From Arhodomonas sp052060015 (lineage in GTDB: Bacteria > Pseudomonadota > Gammaproteobacteria > Nitrococcales > Nitrococcaceae), in assembly GCF_052060015.1 (NCBI RefSeq), contig NZ_JBPODZ010000007.1, positions 1 through 64,000 of the forward strand: a DNA stretch of 64,000 bases. Direction: 5' to 3'. The notes below the pieces were generated by a model. It was not told the origin of the DNA. It worked only from the letters and a program-made list of their open reading frames with translations, and did not search any database. Positions within the stretch are counted from its first letter, which is position 1. Every line of letters begins with the position of its first letter. Positions 25,434-34,535 of this stretch are shown here, piece by piece. The position numbers and the translations under genes were made by a program.

Positions 25434-26351
25434 GTGACCGTGCACCGTCTGGCGGCTCGTGAACCGGCGGCGGCGGGCGAGGGCGCCCAGCGGGCCGCCG
25501 CACGCCCCGCGTCCGTGCCGCGCAATGCCCTCACCGTGGATGTGGAGGACTACTTCCAGGTCGCCGCTCTGGAGCCTGTAATCCATCGCCGGGAGTGGTC
25601 ACGGCGCAAGTGCCGGGTGGAGGCCAACGTCGATCGCCTGCTCGCACTGCTCGACGACGCTGGACGCCTCGCCACCTTCTTCACCCTGGCCTGGGTGGCG
25701 GAGCGCTACCCGGCGCTGGTGCGACGCATCGTCGCCGCCGGCCATGAGCTCGCGAGCCATGGGTGCGACCATCAGCGGGTCTACGAGCAGGGCCGCGGCG
25801 CGTTCCGTGCGGATGTTCACCGCGCCCGCGAAACCCTGGAGCAGATCGGTTCGGTTCCCGTGCGCGGCTATCGGGCGCCGAGCTTTTCCGTGGATGCACG
25901 GACCCCTTGGGCGGCGGAGTGTTTGTGGGAGTCCGGTTATCGTTATAGCTCGAGCGTCTATCCGGTCCGCCACGATCACTACGGCATGCCCGAGGCGCCG
26001 CGGTGGCCCCACGCGCCGACCGCTGATTGTGCGCTGCTTGAGCTGCCAATGGCGACGGCTCGGCTGGTCGGGCACAACCTGCCGGCGGCCGGTGGCGGCT
26101 ACTTCCGTCTGCTTCCTTATGCGGTGAGCCGCCGGTTGCTGCGTGTGGCCAATCACCAGGGGCTACGCCCCATTTTCTATCTCCATCCCTGGGAGATTGA
26201 TCCCGGGCAGCCGCGGCTGCCCGGCCTGCCGCTGCGCAGTCGTTTCCGCCATTACGTCAACCTGGACCGTACCGAGGGGCGATTGGTGCGCCTGCTGCGC
26301 GATTTCGACTGGGGCCGGGTGGACCGGGTCTATACGGAGGTGCTGCGATGA
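25434..26351 (+). CDS. XrtA system polysaccharide deacetylase
   Basis: A NodB-homology deacetylase of 305 aa (TIGR03006 type), expected to remove N- or O-acetyl groups from the polysaccharide or its lipid-linked precursor. Motifs: TVDVEDYFQ (catalytic Asp/Glu), HELASHGCDHQ (zinc-binding histidines) and RGYRAPSFS. No clear signal peptide. The GTG at 25434 starts two bases after the epimerase stop and has GAGGTGG upstream; the frame continues into the epimerase gene, but without family sequence. The next gene starts within its stop codon. Confidence 0.9.
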   Translation: MTVHRLAAREPAAAGEGAQRAAARPASVPRNALTVDVEDYFQVAALEPVIHRREWSRRKCRVEANVDRLLALLDDAGRLATFFTLAWVAERYPALVRRIVAAGHELASHGCDHQRVYEQGRGAFRADVHRARETLEQIGSVPVRGYRAPSFSVDARTPWAAECLWESGYRYSSSVYPVRHDHYGMPEAPRWPHAPTADCALLELPMATARLVGHNLPAAGGGYFRLLPYAVSRRLLRVANHQGLRPIFYLHPWEIDPGQPRLPGLPLRSRFRHYVNLDRTEGRLVRLLRDFDWGRVDRVYTEVLR

Positions 26352-27409
26352 GCGCGCATTCACCGACCGTCGCCGCCGCGGCCGCTGTGCGCGTGGTACC
26401 GTTTGCCGCCGCCGGCGATGCCCTATGGGATGCCTTCGTTCTGGGGCATCCCGAGGGCAGCTTCTTCCACCGTAGTGGCTGGCGTACGGTCATCGAGCGC
26501 ACCTTCGGTCACCAAACCCACTATCTCACCGCCGTGCGCGATGGCGAGCTGGTCGGCGTACTCCCCCTTGCGCGCGTCTCCAGTTGGCTGTTCGGCGATG
26601 CCCTGATTTCCCTGCCCTTTTGTGCCCAATGTGGGCCGCTCGTAGTCGACGATGCCGTAGCCACGGCGCTGGATGACGCGGCTGTGGAGCTCGCCGAAGG
26701 GCTCGGGGTGGGACACTTGGAGTACCGCCTGCATTGGCCCCGCCATCAGAAGTGGCCGCGCAAACGCCAGTACGTCGGCTTCCGCGGCCCCATCGCCGAG
26801 AGCAGCGAGGCGGCCATGGCGGCAATCCCGCGCAAGCAGCGCGCGATGGTCCGCAAAGGGATGCAGGCCGGCCTCGAACCACGGGTCGACGCCGATGTCA
26901 CCACCTGTCACCGGGTCTACGCCGAGAGTGTCCATCGCCTGGGGACGCCCGTGTTCCCGCGGCGTTACTTCCGTATGCTTCGCGAGGTCTTCGGCGAGGA
27001 CTGCGATGTCCTGACGGTGATCCATAGCGGGCAGCCCGTGGCGAGCGTGCTCTCGTTCTACTTCCGCGAAGAGGTGCTGCCCTACTACGGCGGGGGTACC
27101 GACTTCGCCCGCGCCGTGGCGGGCAATGACTATCTCTACTGGGCGCTCATGGAGCACGCCCGGGCGCGTGGTTGCCGGGTGTTCGATTTCGGGCGCAGCA
27201 AGGTCGATAGCGGCTCCTACCACTTCAAGCGTCACTGGGGCTTCGAGCCCGAGCCGCTCCACTACGAGTGCCGCTTGGTCCGTGCCCGTGAAATCCCGGA
27301 CAATAGCCCCCTCAACCCGCGCTACCAGTGCTTCATCCGGGTGTGGCGGCGTCTGCCCCGCGGGGTGGTCAACACCCTCGGTCCTCACATCGTGCGCAAT
27401 CTGGGGTGA
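26348..27409 (+). CDS. XrtA/PEP-CTERM system FemAB protein
   Basis: A 353-aa protein of the FemAB/GNAT superfamily (TIGR03019 type). FemAB enzymes add amino acids from aminoacyl-tRNA to peptidoglycan; the role in XrtA loci is not established, and transfer of an aminoacyl or acyl group to the polysaccharide is inferred. It has two GNAT-like halves, with RKQRAMVRKGMQAGL in the first and ASVLSFYFREEVLPYYGGG, then RVFDFGRSKVDSGSYHFKRH in the second. The start overlaps the deacetylase stop (ATGA). Confidence 0.9.
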   Translation: MSAHSPTVAAAAAVRVVPFAAAGDALWDAFVLGHPEGSFFHRSGWRTVIERTFGHQTHYLTAVRDGELVGVLPLARVSSWLFGDALISLPFCAQCGPLVVDDAVATALDDAAVELAEGLGVGHLEYRLHWPRHQKWPRKRQYVGFRGPIAESSEAAMAAIPRKQRAMVRKGMQAGLEPRVDADVTTCHRVYAESVHRLGTPVFPRRYFRMLREVFGEDCDVLTVIHSGQPVASVLSFYFREEVLPYYGGGTDFARAVAGNDYLYWALMEHARARGCRVFDFGRSKVDSGSYHFKRHWGFEPEPLHYECRLVRAREIPDNSPLNPRYQCFIRVWRRLPRGVVNTLGPHIVRNLG

Positions 27410-27412
27410 GCG

Positions 27413-28654
27413 ATGCGTGACCTGATCGTACTCTGTCATCGCATCCCTTATCCGCCGGACAAGGGTGACAAGATCCGCGCCTTTCACATGGTGCGTGCCC
27501 TGGCGGAGCACTACCGAATCCACCTTGCCGCGTTCGTCGACGACCCCGACGATGCCGTCCACGAGGCGCGTCTCGCTGCCCTCTGCGCGGATGTCCTGTT
27601 GCTGCCTCTCGTCCGCCCGGTGGTGATCGTGCGCGCCCTTTGGAGTGTGGTAACCGGAACGCCTTTATCCATCGGCTGCTACCGCAGCATCACGCTGCGG
27701 CGCTGGCTTGCTGCCAAGCGCTGCGCCGGGATCGGTGCGATCCTCGCGTATTCCTCCGGTATGGCGCCGGCGGCGCTCAGCTGGCCCGGCGGGCCCCGGG
27801 TGGCCGACTTTGTGGACGTGGACTCCGCCAAGTGGGCGGCGTACGCGGGTGACGCCCGCGGTCTGCGCCGCTGGATCTACGCCCGCGAGGCCCGGCATCT
27901 GGCTGCCTTCGAGCGTCATGCCGCCGCGGCCTTGGACGCCACCGTATTCGTCAGCGCGGCGGAAGCGCGTTGCTTCCTTGCCAATGCCCCGCAGACGCCG
28001 CAAGAGCGTGTTCACGCGATTCCCAACGGGGTCGATGTGGAGTTCTTCCACCCCGCCGATTTTGCCGACCCGTATGGCCCGGGCGGTCCCGTGGCGGTGT
28101 TTACCGGTGCAATGGACTATCGGCCCAATGTGGAGGCGGTACGCTGGTTCGTGGAAGCGATCCTGCCGCGCCTGCAGGGGGGGCTCCCGGAGGTTCGCTT
28201 CGCCATCGTCGGCGCACGCCCCGCCGCGGCGGTGCGCCGCCTCGCCGTGCACCCCGGTGTGATCGTCACCGGGCGCGTGCGCGACGTGCGCCCGTACCTC
28301 GTCCATGCGGCGGTGAGCGTGGCGCCGCTTCGCGTTGCCCGTGGCATTCAGAACAAGGTGCTGGAGGCCATGGCGATGGCACGCCCGGTGGTGGCCACAC
28401 CAGAGGCGCTCGAGGGCATCACCGCCCGTGCGGGCGAGGAGGTGCTCGCCGCCGACACGCCGGACGCCTTTGCTCGCGCGGTGCGCGCCTGTCTCGATGA
28501 TCCGGCGTGGGCGCGGGCGCTGGGCGCCGCCGCCCGCGCCCGTGTCCGCCGCGATCACAGCTGGCAGCGCGCCGGGGCCGCCTGGCTTGCCCTCTTGGAT
28601 ATGCCGGGGCTCGCCGACTCGTCGGTGTCTGGCGCTGAGCGGGTCGCGTCGTGA
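27413..28654 (+). CDS. XrtA/PEP-CTERM system glycosyltransferase (TIGR03087 type)
   Basis: A GT-B fold glycosyltransferase of 413 aa. The N-terminus VLCHRIPYPPDKGDKIRAF is diagnostic of the exosortase-linked STP1-type subfamily. The C-terminal domain has YRPNVEAVRWFVEAILP and VAPLRVARGIQNKVLEAMAM, the nucleotide-sugar binding part. It should add one sugar of the repeat unit at the cytoplasmic face. Three bases separate it from the FemAB gene. Its stop overlaps the XrtA start (GTGA). The donor sugar cannot be told. Confidence 0.93.
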   Translation: MRDLIVLCHRIPYPPDKGDKIRAFHMVRALAEHYRIHLAAFVDDPDDAVHEARLAALCADVLLLPLVRPVVIVRALWSVVTGTPLSIGCYRSITLRRWLAAKRCAGIGAILAYSSGMAPAALSWPGGPRVADFVDVDSAKWAAYAGDARGLRRWIYAREARHLAAFERHAAAALDATVFVSAAEARCFLANAPQTPQERVHAIPNGVDVEFFHPADFADPYGPGGPVAVFTGAMDYRPNVEAVRWFVEAILPRLQGGLPEVRFAIVGARPAAAVRRLAVHPGVIVTGRVRDVRPYLVHAAVSVAPLRVARGIQNKVLEAMAMARPVVATPEALEGITARAGEEVLAADTPDAFARAVRACLDDPAWARALGAAARARVRRDHSWQRAGAAWLALLDMPGLADSSVSGAERVAS

Positions 28655-30189
28655 GTGCCACGGCGCGCGAATTTCCGGGTGCCGAGGGGGCTGGCGGTGG
28701 CGGCGCGCTGTCCCCATTGCAGGCGGCGGCTGTCACGACGGCGCTCTTGGCCCTGGTCAGTGTCCTCTATGCAGAGGTCTTCGCCGAGATGGCGGTCACG
28801 TGGTGGCGCTCGGAGACCTATGCTCATGGCTGGCTGGTCGCGCCGATCGCCGCCTGGCTCATGTGGCGCAAACGCGAGGCCGTGCTGGCCGTGCCGCCGG
28901 CGCCGAGCCCATGGGCGCTGGCGATGCTCGCCACCATGGGCTTCTCATGGTTGCTGGGGGAGATCGCCGGCGTGACTGTGGTGCGGCAGTATGCCGTGAT
29001 GGCGATGGTGCCGGGGCTCGTGTGGCTGGTCTTTGGCACGCGGGTGTTGCGGCTGTTGGCGTTCCCGCTCGCCTTCCTGCTGCTGGCAGTGCCGGTGGGC
29101 GAGTTCCTGATCCCACCCATGATGTCGTTCACCGCCGAGTTCACCATCGCGCTACTGCGCCTGACCGGCCTGCCGGTCTACCGCGAGGGCCTGTTCTTCT
29201 ATCTGCCGAGCGGCAGTTGGGAGGTCGCCGAGGCCTGCAGCGGCATCCGCTATCTGATCGCCTCGTTCACCCTGGGCTGCCTCTATGCATACCTCGCGTA
29301 CCGCCAGCTGTGGCGGCGACTGTCCTTCGTGGCCGCTTCCCTCGCTCTGCCGGTGCTCGCCAATGGGCTGCGGGCCTATGGGATCGTCCTAATCGGTCAT
29401 TTCAGCGGCATGCGCTACGCCGTCGGATTCGATCACCTTATTTATGGATGGGTCTTCTTCGGGCTGGTGATGGCGCTGCTCTTCTGGGTCGGACGCCTAT
29501 GGCGCGAGTCACCCCAGTACTCCGCGGCGTCAACGACGGCGCAGGTGGCGGAAGGCCCGCGGATGGGTTGGGCGACGGTGGTCGGCGCCGGTGCGTTCAC
29601 CCTCTTGGTCTGGCCGATGTGGGCGCTCGCCCTAGTGGACGGCCCCGTGGTCGCCTCGGTCTCGCGCTGGCAGCCGCCGGTAAGCCTGGCCGGCTGGCAG
29701 CGCGAGACCGGGCCGCCGTTGTGGCAACCGGGGGTCACGGGTGCCACGGAGCTATTCGCTCAGGCGATGACGGGACCGCGCCGCCGCGGTGGCGTGGCGG
29801 CTGCCGTCTTCGCTGGCCAGTACGAGGGCGCCGAACTCATCGCCTGGGAGAACCGCGTGCGCGGGGGAGGCGACTGGCGCGAGATTGGCCGGGGGACGGT
29901 AGACCTGGGTGTCGGCGATCAACGCCTGGAGGCCGTCAAGTTGCGCCTTCGCGGGCGGCAGGAAGATCTCGTCGTGATCTACTGGTACCGGGTGGCCGGC
30001 GTGAACACCACGAGCCGCCTCACCGCGAAGGCCCTCGCCGCCTGGCAGCGCCTTTGGGACCGGCCCGACATCGGCGTGCTGTTTGCCGCCTTCGAGGCCG
30101 TACCGGCGGATGTATCTGCTCGCGGCGTGGAGCCCCTCGCCTTGGCCTTGAATGCGGCGCTGCCGGATGCGGCGCAGGAGTCGGAATGA
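28651..30189 (+). CDS. xrtA: Exosortase A (XrtA) fused to an EpsI domain
   Basis: The transpeptidase-like membrane protease that recognises PEP-CTERM signals. The 512-aa protein has about eight membrane helices in the first 290 residues, with the proposed catalytic residues Cys196 (EACSGIR), Arg241 (ANGLRAYG) and His262 (GFDHLIYGW). Residues from about 300 form the periplasmic EpsI domain (WQPPVSLAGWQ to the end), commonly fused in XrtA. Start is GTG, overlapping the preceding stop. It is embedded in the EPS operon, so protein sorting and polysaccharide production are made together. The two PEP-CTERM proteins at 3609 and 7369 are its likely substrates. Confidence 0.96.
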   Translation: MSATAREFPGAEGAGGGGALSPLQAAAVTTALLALVSVLYAEVFAEMAVTWWRSETYAHGWLVAPIAAWLMWRKREAVLAVPPAPSPWALAMLATMGFSWLLGEIAGVTVVRQYAVMAMVPGLVWLVFGTRVLRLLAFPLAFLLLAVPVGEFLIPPMMSFTAEFTIALLRLTGLPVYREGLFFYLPSGSWEVAEACSGIRYLIASFTLGCLYAYLAYRQLWRRLSFVAASLALPVLANGLRAYGIVLIGHFSGMRYAVGFDHLIYGWVFFGLVMALLFWVGRLWRESPQYSAASTTAQVAEGPRMGWATVVGAGAFTLLVWPMWALALVDGPVVASVSRWQPPVSLAGWQRETGPPLWQPGVTGATELFAQAMTGPRRRGGVAAAVFAGQYEGAELIAWENRVRGGGDWREIGRGTVDLGVGDQRLEAVKLRLRGRQEDLVVIYWYRVAGVNTTSRLTAKALAAWQRLWDRPDIGVLFAAFEAVPADVSARGVEPLALALNAALPDAAQESE

Positions 30190-31370
30190 TCAGGCCCGAA
30201 GCCCGCCGGCCGTTGATCGTGCACGTGCTCCACCGTCTCGACGTGGGGGGATTGGAGAATGGTGTGGTGAATCTCATCAACCACCTCCCGGCTGACGCGT
30301 ATCGCCACGCCATCGTCTGCCTTACCGACTACACGGACTTCCGTCAGCGCCTGCAGGACCCGGCGGTGCGTTGCTGTGCCCTCCACCGCCGAAGCGGCAA
30401 GGACTGGCGGCTCTATCCGCGGCTGTGGCGCTGCTTTCGCTCACTGCGCCCGGCGCTGGTGCACACTCGCAACCTGGCGACGCTGGAGGCGCAGCTGCCC
30501 GCCTGGCTCGCTGGCGCGCCGGCGCGGGTGCACGGCGAGCACGGTTGGGACATGGCGGACATGGACGGCAGCCGCTATCGCCGCCTGCGCGCCGCCTTCC
30601 GTCCCCTGATCCACGACTACGTGGGCCTCTCCCGCCATATCGCCGACTACCTCACCGCCGGGGTCGGGGTGCCCCGGGACCGGGTCACCCAGATCTACAA
30701 CGGCGTGGATACCGAGCGATTCTACCCCGCGCGCGAGCGTGACTGGGTGCGGGAGCGCTTCGGCGGCGACGATGTCTTCGTGGTGGGCACCGTGGGGCGA
30801 CTGGAGGCGGTCAAGCACCCGCTGCTGCTCGCCCGAGCGGTGCGCCGGCTGGCGGATACCCACCCGGGACTCGCGTGCCAGGTGCGGCTGGTCTTTGTCG
30901 GCGAGGGTAGCGAACGCCCGGCCCTCAAGGCCTACCTCGAGGCCTCCGGCCTCGCCCCAGTGACCTGGCTCGCCGGCAACCGTGATGACGTCCCGGCGTT
31001 GCTGCGCGGCTTCGACACCTTCGTGCTGCCATCGCGCGCCGAGGGCGTCTCCAACACCCTGCTCGAGGCCATGGCCTCGGGGCTGCCAGTGGTCGCCACG
31101 GCGGTGGGCGGCAACCCTGAGCTGATCCGCGAGGGCGAGACCGGCTGCTGCGTAGCGGAAGGCGACGAGCGCGCCATGGCCGGGGCCATCGCGCGTCTGG
31201 TGGCGGACCCGGCGTGTGCCCGCCTCTGGGGGGCAGCGGGCCGGCGCCGAGTGGAGGCCCGTTTCAGCCTGGTGGCGATGGTGGACGCGTATGACGCGCT
31301 TTATCGGCGCCTGCTTACACAACACAGCGGTGCCGCGCGGAATGCCCGCGTCGACCGCGTCGCCGGCTAA
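30186..31370 (+). CDS. XrtA/PEP-CTERM system glycosyltransferase (TIGR03088 type)
   Basis: A GT4-like glycosyltransferase of 394 aa with the N-terminus IVHVLHRLDVGGLENGVVN, typical of the STP2-type exosortase subfamily. The C-terminal nucleotide-sugar domain carries FVGEGSERPALKAYLEASG and LPSRAEGVSNTLLEAMASG with the E-x7-E pattern. It should extend the lipid-linked oligosaccharide. The ATG at 30186 overlaps the xrtA stop. The frame is open far upstream through xrtA, but this is a high-GC artefact. Confidence 0.93.
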   Translation: MIRPEARRPLIVHVLHRLDVGGLENGVVNLINHLPADAYRHAIVCLTDYTDFRQRLQDPAVRCCALHRRSGKDWRLYPRLWRCFRSLRPALVHTRNLATLEAQLPAWLAGAPARVHGEHGWDMADMDGSRYRRLRAAFRPLIHDYVGLSRHIADYLTAGVGVPRDRVTQIYNGVDTERFYPARERDWVRERFGGDDVFVVGTVGRLEAVKHPLLLARAVRRLADTHPGLACQVRLVFVGEGSERPALKAYLEASGLAPVTWLAGNRDDVPALLRGFDTFVLPSRAEGVSNTLLEAMASGLPVVATAVGGNPELIREGETGCCVAEGDERAMAGAIARLVADPACARLWGAAGRRRVEARFSLVAMVDAYDALYRRLLTQHSGAARNARVDRVAG

Positions 31371-31383
31371 CGGAGGGAAGGGT

Positions 31384-33309
31384 ATGTGCGGCATCGCGGG
31401 GATCTTCAATCGGGCCAGTGGGCGACCGGCGGACCCGGGCGTGCTGCGGCGCATGCGCGAGACGCTGTGGCATCGCGGCCCGGACGATGGTGGTGAGCAC
31501 CTGGATGGCAATCTGGGCATCGCCCACCGGCGCCTTTCGATCATTGACCTGGGTGGTGGGCACCAGCCGCTTTTCAACGGCGACCGCACCGTGGCGGTGG
31601 TGTTCAACGGCGAGATCTACAACTATCGCGAGCTCGCCATGGAGCTCGTGGGGGCCGGCCACGTCTTCCACACCCGCTCGGACACCGAGGTGCTCGTCCA
31701 CGGCTACGAGCACTGGGGGGAGGGCATGCTCGAGCGGCTCCGCGGCATGTTCGCCTTCGCCCTCTGGGACGCCCGGGATCGCAGTCTGCTGCTCGCCCGT
31801 GACCGCCTCGGCATCAAGCCGCTCTACTACGCGGTGCTTCCGGGTGGCGACCTGCTGTTCGGCTCCGAGCTCAAGGCCATTACCGTCAATCCGGCCTTTC
31901 CGCGGGCGTTGCAGCCCGAGGCCATCGAGGAATACTTCGCCTATGGCTATATCCCCGAGCCGCGCAGTGTCTACCGCCACGCCTTTAAGCTGCCGCCGGG
32001 GCACTGCTTGCGGGTGCACGCCGGGGCGCCGGTCGCCGAGTCGCGGCATTACTGGGATCTCACCTTCCAGCCCGACGCCACGCTCACCTTCGAGGATGCC
32101 GCTGAGGCCTTGCCTGGGGTGCTGCGGGAGGCGGTGGCTGGGCACCTGGCCTCGGACGTGCCGGTGGGGGCCTTTCTCTCCGGGGGGGTGGACTCGAGTG
32201 CCGTGGTCGCGCTGATGGCCGAGCTCGAAGGCACGCCGGTGCACACTGCCTCCATCTCCTTCGGCGAGCGTGAGTTCGACGAGGCCCGCTATGCCCGGTG
32301 CGTTGCCGCGCAATATGCCACGCGGCATCACGAGCAGCGGGTCGCGGCCGACGACTTCGGCCTTGTCGAGCCCCTTGCCGGGCTCTACGACGAGCCCTTC
32401 GCCGATAGTTCCGCCATGCCCACCTACCGCGTCTGCGAACTCGCGCGGCGGCACGTGAAGGTCGTTCTCTCCGGGGACGGCGGCGACGAGACCTTTGCCG
32501 GCTATCGTCGCTACGCTTGGTATTGTCGCGAGGAACGGGTGCGCTCGCAGCTGCCGATCGGACTGCGGCGCCCGTTCTTCGGTCTCCTTGGCCGGCTCTA
32601 CCCCAAGCTCGACTGGGCCCCGCGGGTGCTGCGTGCCCGCGCCACCTTCGAGGCGCTGGCGCTGGACCCGGTGGAGGGTTATTTCCACAGCGTCTCGCTG
32701 GTGGGTGCCCCGCAGGCGCAGGCGCTGTTTACGCCGGCCTTCCGGCGTGAGCTCGGCGGCTACCGCGCCATCGAGGTGCTGCGCCGCCATGCCCGCCATG
32801 CCCCGGAGGACCCGCTTTCCCGGGTGCAGTATCTGGATTTCAAGACCTATCTGCCCGGGGACATTCTCACCAAGGTGGATCGCGCGAGCATGGCGCACTC
32901 ACTGGAGGTGCGCGTGCCGGTGCTCGATCATCGCTTCGTGGAGTGGGCGGCGATGCTCCCGCCGGGGCTCAAGTGGCGCAGGGGCGAGGGCAAGGCGGTG
33001 TTCAAGCATGCCATGGCCTCGCGTTTGCCCCACGAACTGCTCTACCGACCCAAGATGGGGTTCGCCGTGCCCCTAGCGACCTGGTTCCGGGACCCATTGC
33101 GTGAGCGTGTTCACGCCGCGCTGCTTGGCGATGTCCTCGGTGATACCGGCTGGTTCTCACGGCACTACCTCTCCCATGTCGTCACCGAGCACGACGCCGG
33201 CCGGCGGGACTACAGCGCCCTGATCTGGTCACTGCTCATGCTCGAGCAGGTGCTCCGACGCGAGGGTGCGATGGCGCCCGCGTCGCCGGCCGCGGCGGTG
33301 GGGGCCTGA
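31384..33309 (+). CDS. XrtA/PEP-CTERM system amidotransferase (asparagine synthase family)
   Basis: A class II glutamine amidotransferase of 641 aa (TIGR03108 type). The N-terminal nucleophile Cys2 is present (MCGIAGIF), so glutamine can be hydrolysed. The synthetase domain has FLSGGVDSSAVVALM (ATP pyrophosphatase loop, about 265-280) and VLSGDGGDETFAGY. It probably amidates a carboxylate, perhaps a uronic acid of the polysaccharide (inferred). The ATG at 31384 is fixed by the need for Cys2 and follows GGAGGGAAGG; longer starts would bury the cysteine. Confidence 0.94.
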   Translation: MCGIAGIFNRASGRPADPGVLRRMRETLWHRGPDDGGEHLDGNLGIAHRRLSIIDLGGGHQPLFNGDRTVAVVFNGEIYNYRELAMELVGAGHVFHTRSDTEVLVHGYEHWGEGMLERLRGMFAFALWDARDRSLLLARDRLGIKPLYYAVLPGGDLLFGSELKAITVNPAFPRALQPEAIEEYFAYGYIPEPRSVYRHAFKLPPGHCLRVHAGAPVAESRHYWDLTFQPDATLTFEDAAEALPGVLREAVAGHLASDVPVGAFLSGGVDSSAVVALMAELEGTPVHTASISFGEREFDEARYARCVAAQYATRHHEQRVAADDFGLVEPLAGLYDEPFADSSAMPTYRVCELARRHVKVVLSGDGGDETFAGYRRYAWYCREERVRSQLPIGLRRPFFGLLGRLYPKLDWAPRVLRARATFEALALDPVEGYFHSVSLVGAPQAQALFTPAFRRELGGYRAIEVLRRHARHAPEDPLSRVQYLDFKTYLPGDILTKVDRASMAHSLEVRVPVLDHRFVEWAAMLPPGLKWRRGEGKAVFKHAMASRLPHELLYRPKMGFAVPLATWFRDPLRERVHAALLGDVLGDTGWFSRHYLSHVVTEHDAGRRDYSALIWSLLMLEQVLRREGAMAPASPAAAVGA

Positions 33310-33311
33310 CC

Positions 33312-34535
33312 ATGCGCATCCTCCACGTGCTCGATCATTCCATTCCCCTGCACAGCGGTTATGCGTTCCGCTCCCGGGCCCTCATCGAGGGCCAGCAGGC
33401 CATGGGCTGGAAGACCGTCCACGTAACCAGCCCCAAGCAGGGCGGCACCACGGCGTCAATGGAGACCGTGGGCGGGCTTACCTTCCACCGCACCCTGGCA
33501 CACGGGACGGTCCACGGCGGGGTACGCGCCCAGTGGCGGGTCGTGCGTGCGCTCGCCGCGCGTCTCGCGGACGTGGTGATCGCTGAGCGGCCGGACATCA
33601 TTCATGCGCACTCGCCGGCGCTCAACGGCGTGGCGGCTTGGCGAGTGGCACGCCGGTTCCGCTTGCCTTTCGTCTACGAGGTGCGCGCCTTCTGGGAGGA
33701 TGCCGCGGTGGATCACGGCACCACCAAGCAGGGCAGTGTACGCTACCGGCTCGCCCGCAACCTGGAGACCTGGGTGCTGCGGCACGCCGACGCGGTGACT
33801 TGCATCTGCGATGGGCTGCGGGCGGATATTCTCGACCGGGGCGTGCCTGCGGAGCGGGTCACCGTCATCCCCAACGCCGTCGCCCCGGAGCTGTTCGCCG
33901 ACGTGCCCCGAGATCCGGAGCTCGTATACAGGCTGGGGCTCGAGGGATGCACCGTCGCGGGCTTCATCGGCTCATTCTATGCGTACGAGGGCCTGGACCT
34001 AGCGGTGGACGTGGTCGCTGAGCTCGCCGCGCGCTATCCGCGCCTGTGCCTGGTGCTGGTGGGAGGCGGACCGCAGAAGGAGGCGTTGCAGGCCCAGGTG
34101 GAGCGTTTGGGCTTGGGCGAGCGGGTGGTGATGCCCGGGCGCGTCGCCCACGACGAGGTGGCCCGCTACTACGGGCTCATGGACGTCATGGTCTATCCCC
34201 GGCGCGCCATGCGACTGACGGAGACGGTGACCCCGTTGAAGCCGCTGGAGGCGATGGCCCAAGGCCGGCTGGTGCTCGCCTCGGATGTGGGCGGGCATCG
34301 CGAGCTCGTGCGTGACGGCGAGACCGGACGGCTCTTCCCGGCGGGGTCCGCGGCGGCCCTTGCCACGGCGCTGGACGAGCTGCTGGCTGACGCGGCTGCC
34401 TGGCCGGGGCTGCGTGAGCGCGGGCGCGCCTTCGCCCGGCGCGAGCGGACTTGGACGGCGAGCGTGGCACGCTATCGCGAGGTTTACACACAGGCGGGCA
34501 CCGTGCGCGCCGGGGTGTTGACGAGTCATGGCTGA
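33312..34535 (+). CDS. XrtA/PEP-CTERM system glycosyltransferase (TIGR04063 type)
   Basis: A GT4-family glycosyltransferase of 407 aa with N-terminus ILHVLDHSIPLHSGYAFRS, diagnostic of the third exosortase-linked subfamily. The C-terminal domain has GFIGSFYAYEGLDLAVDVV, LVLVGGGPQKEALQ and TPLKPLEAMAQGRLVLASDV. It starts 2 bases after the amidotransferase stop and ends 8 bases inside the next glycosyltransferase. The sugar and linkage are unknown. Confidence 0.93.
   Translation: MRILHVLDHSIPLHSGYAFRSRALIEGQQAMGWKTVHVTSPKQGGTTASMETVGGLTFHRTLAHGTVHGGVRAQWRVVRALAARLADVVIAERPDIIHAHSPALNGVAAWRVARRFRLPFVYEVRAFWEDAAVDHGTTKQGSVRYRLARNLETWVLRHADAVTCICDGLRADILDRGVPAERVTVIPNAVAPELFADVPRDPELVYRLGLEGCTVAGFIGSFYAYEGLDLAVDVVAELAARYPRLCLVLVGGGPQKEALQAQVERLGLGERVVMPGRVAHDEVARYYGLMDVMVYPRRAMRLTETVTPLKPLEAMAQGRLVLASDVGGHRELVRDGETGRLFPAGSAAALATALDELLADAAAWPGLRERGRAFARRERTWTASVARYREVYTQAGTVRAGVLTSHG

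Noticed and set aside
28335..30185. Long in-frame extension upstream of the TIGR03088-type glycosyltransferase
   Set aside because: It overlaps the exosortase gene in another frame, has no family sequence, and the true start at 30186 is coupled to the xrtA stop. Long open frames are common by chance in this GC-rich DNA.
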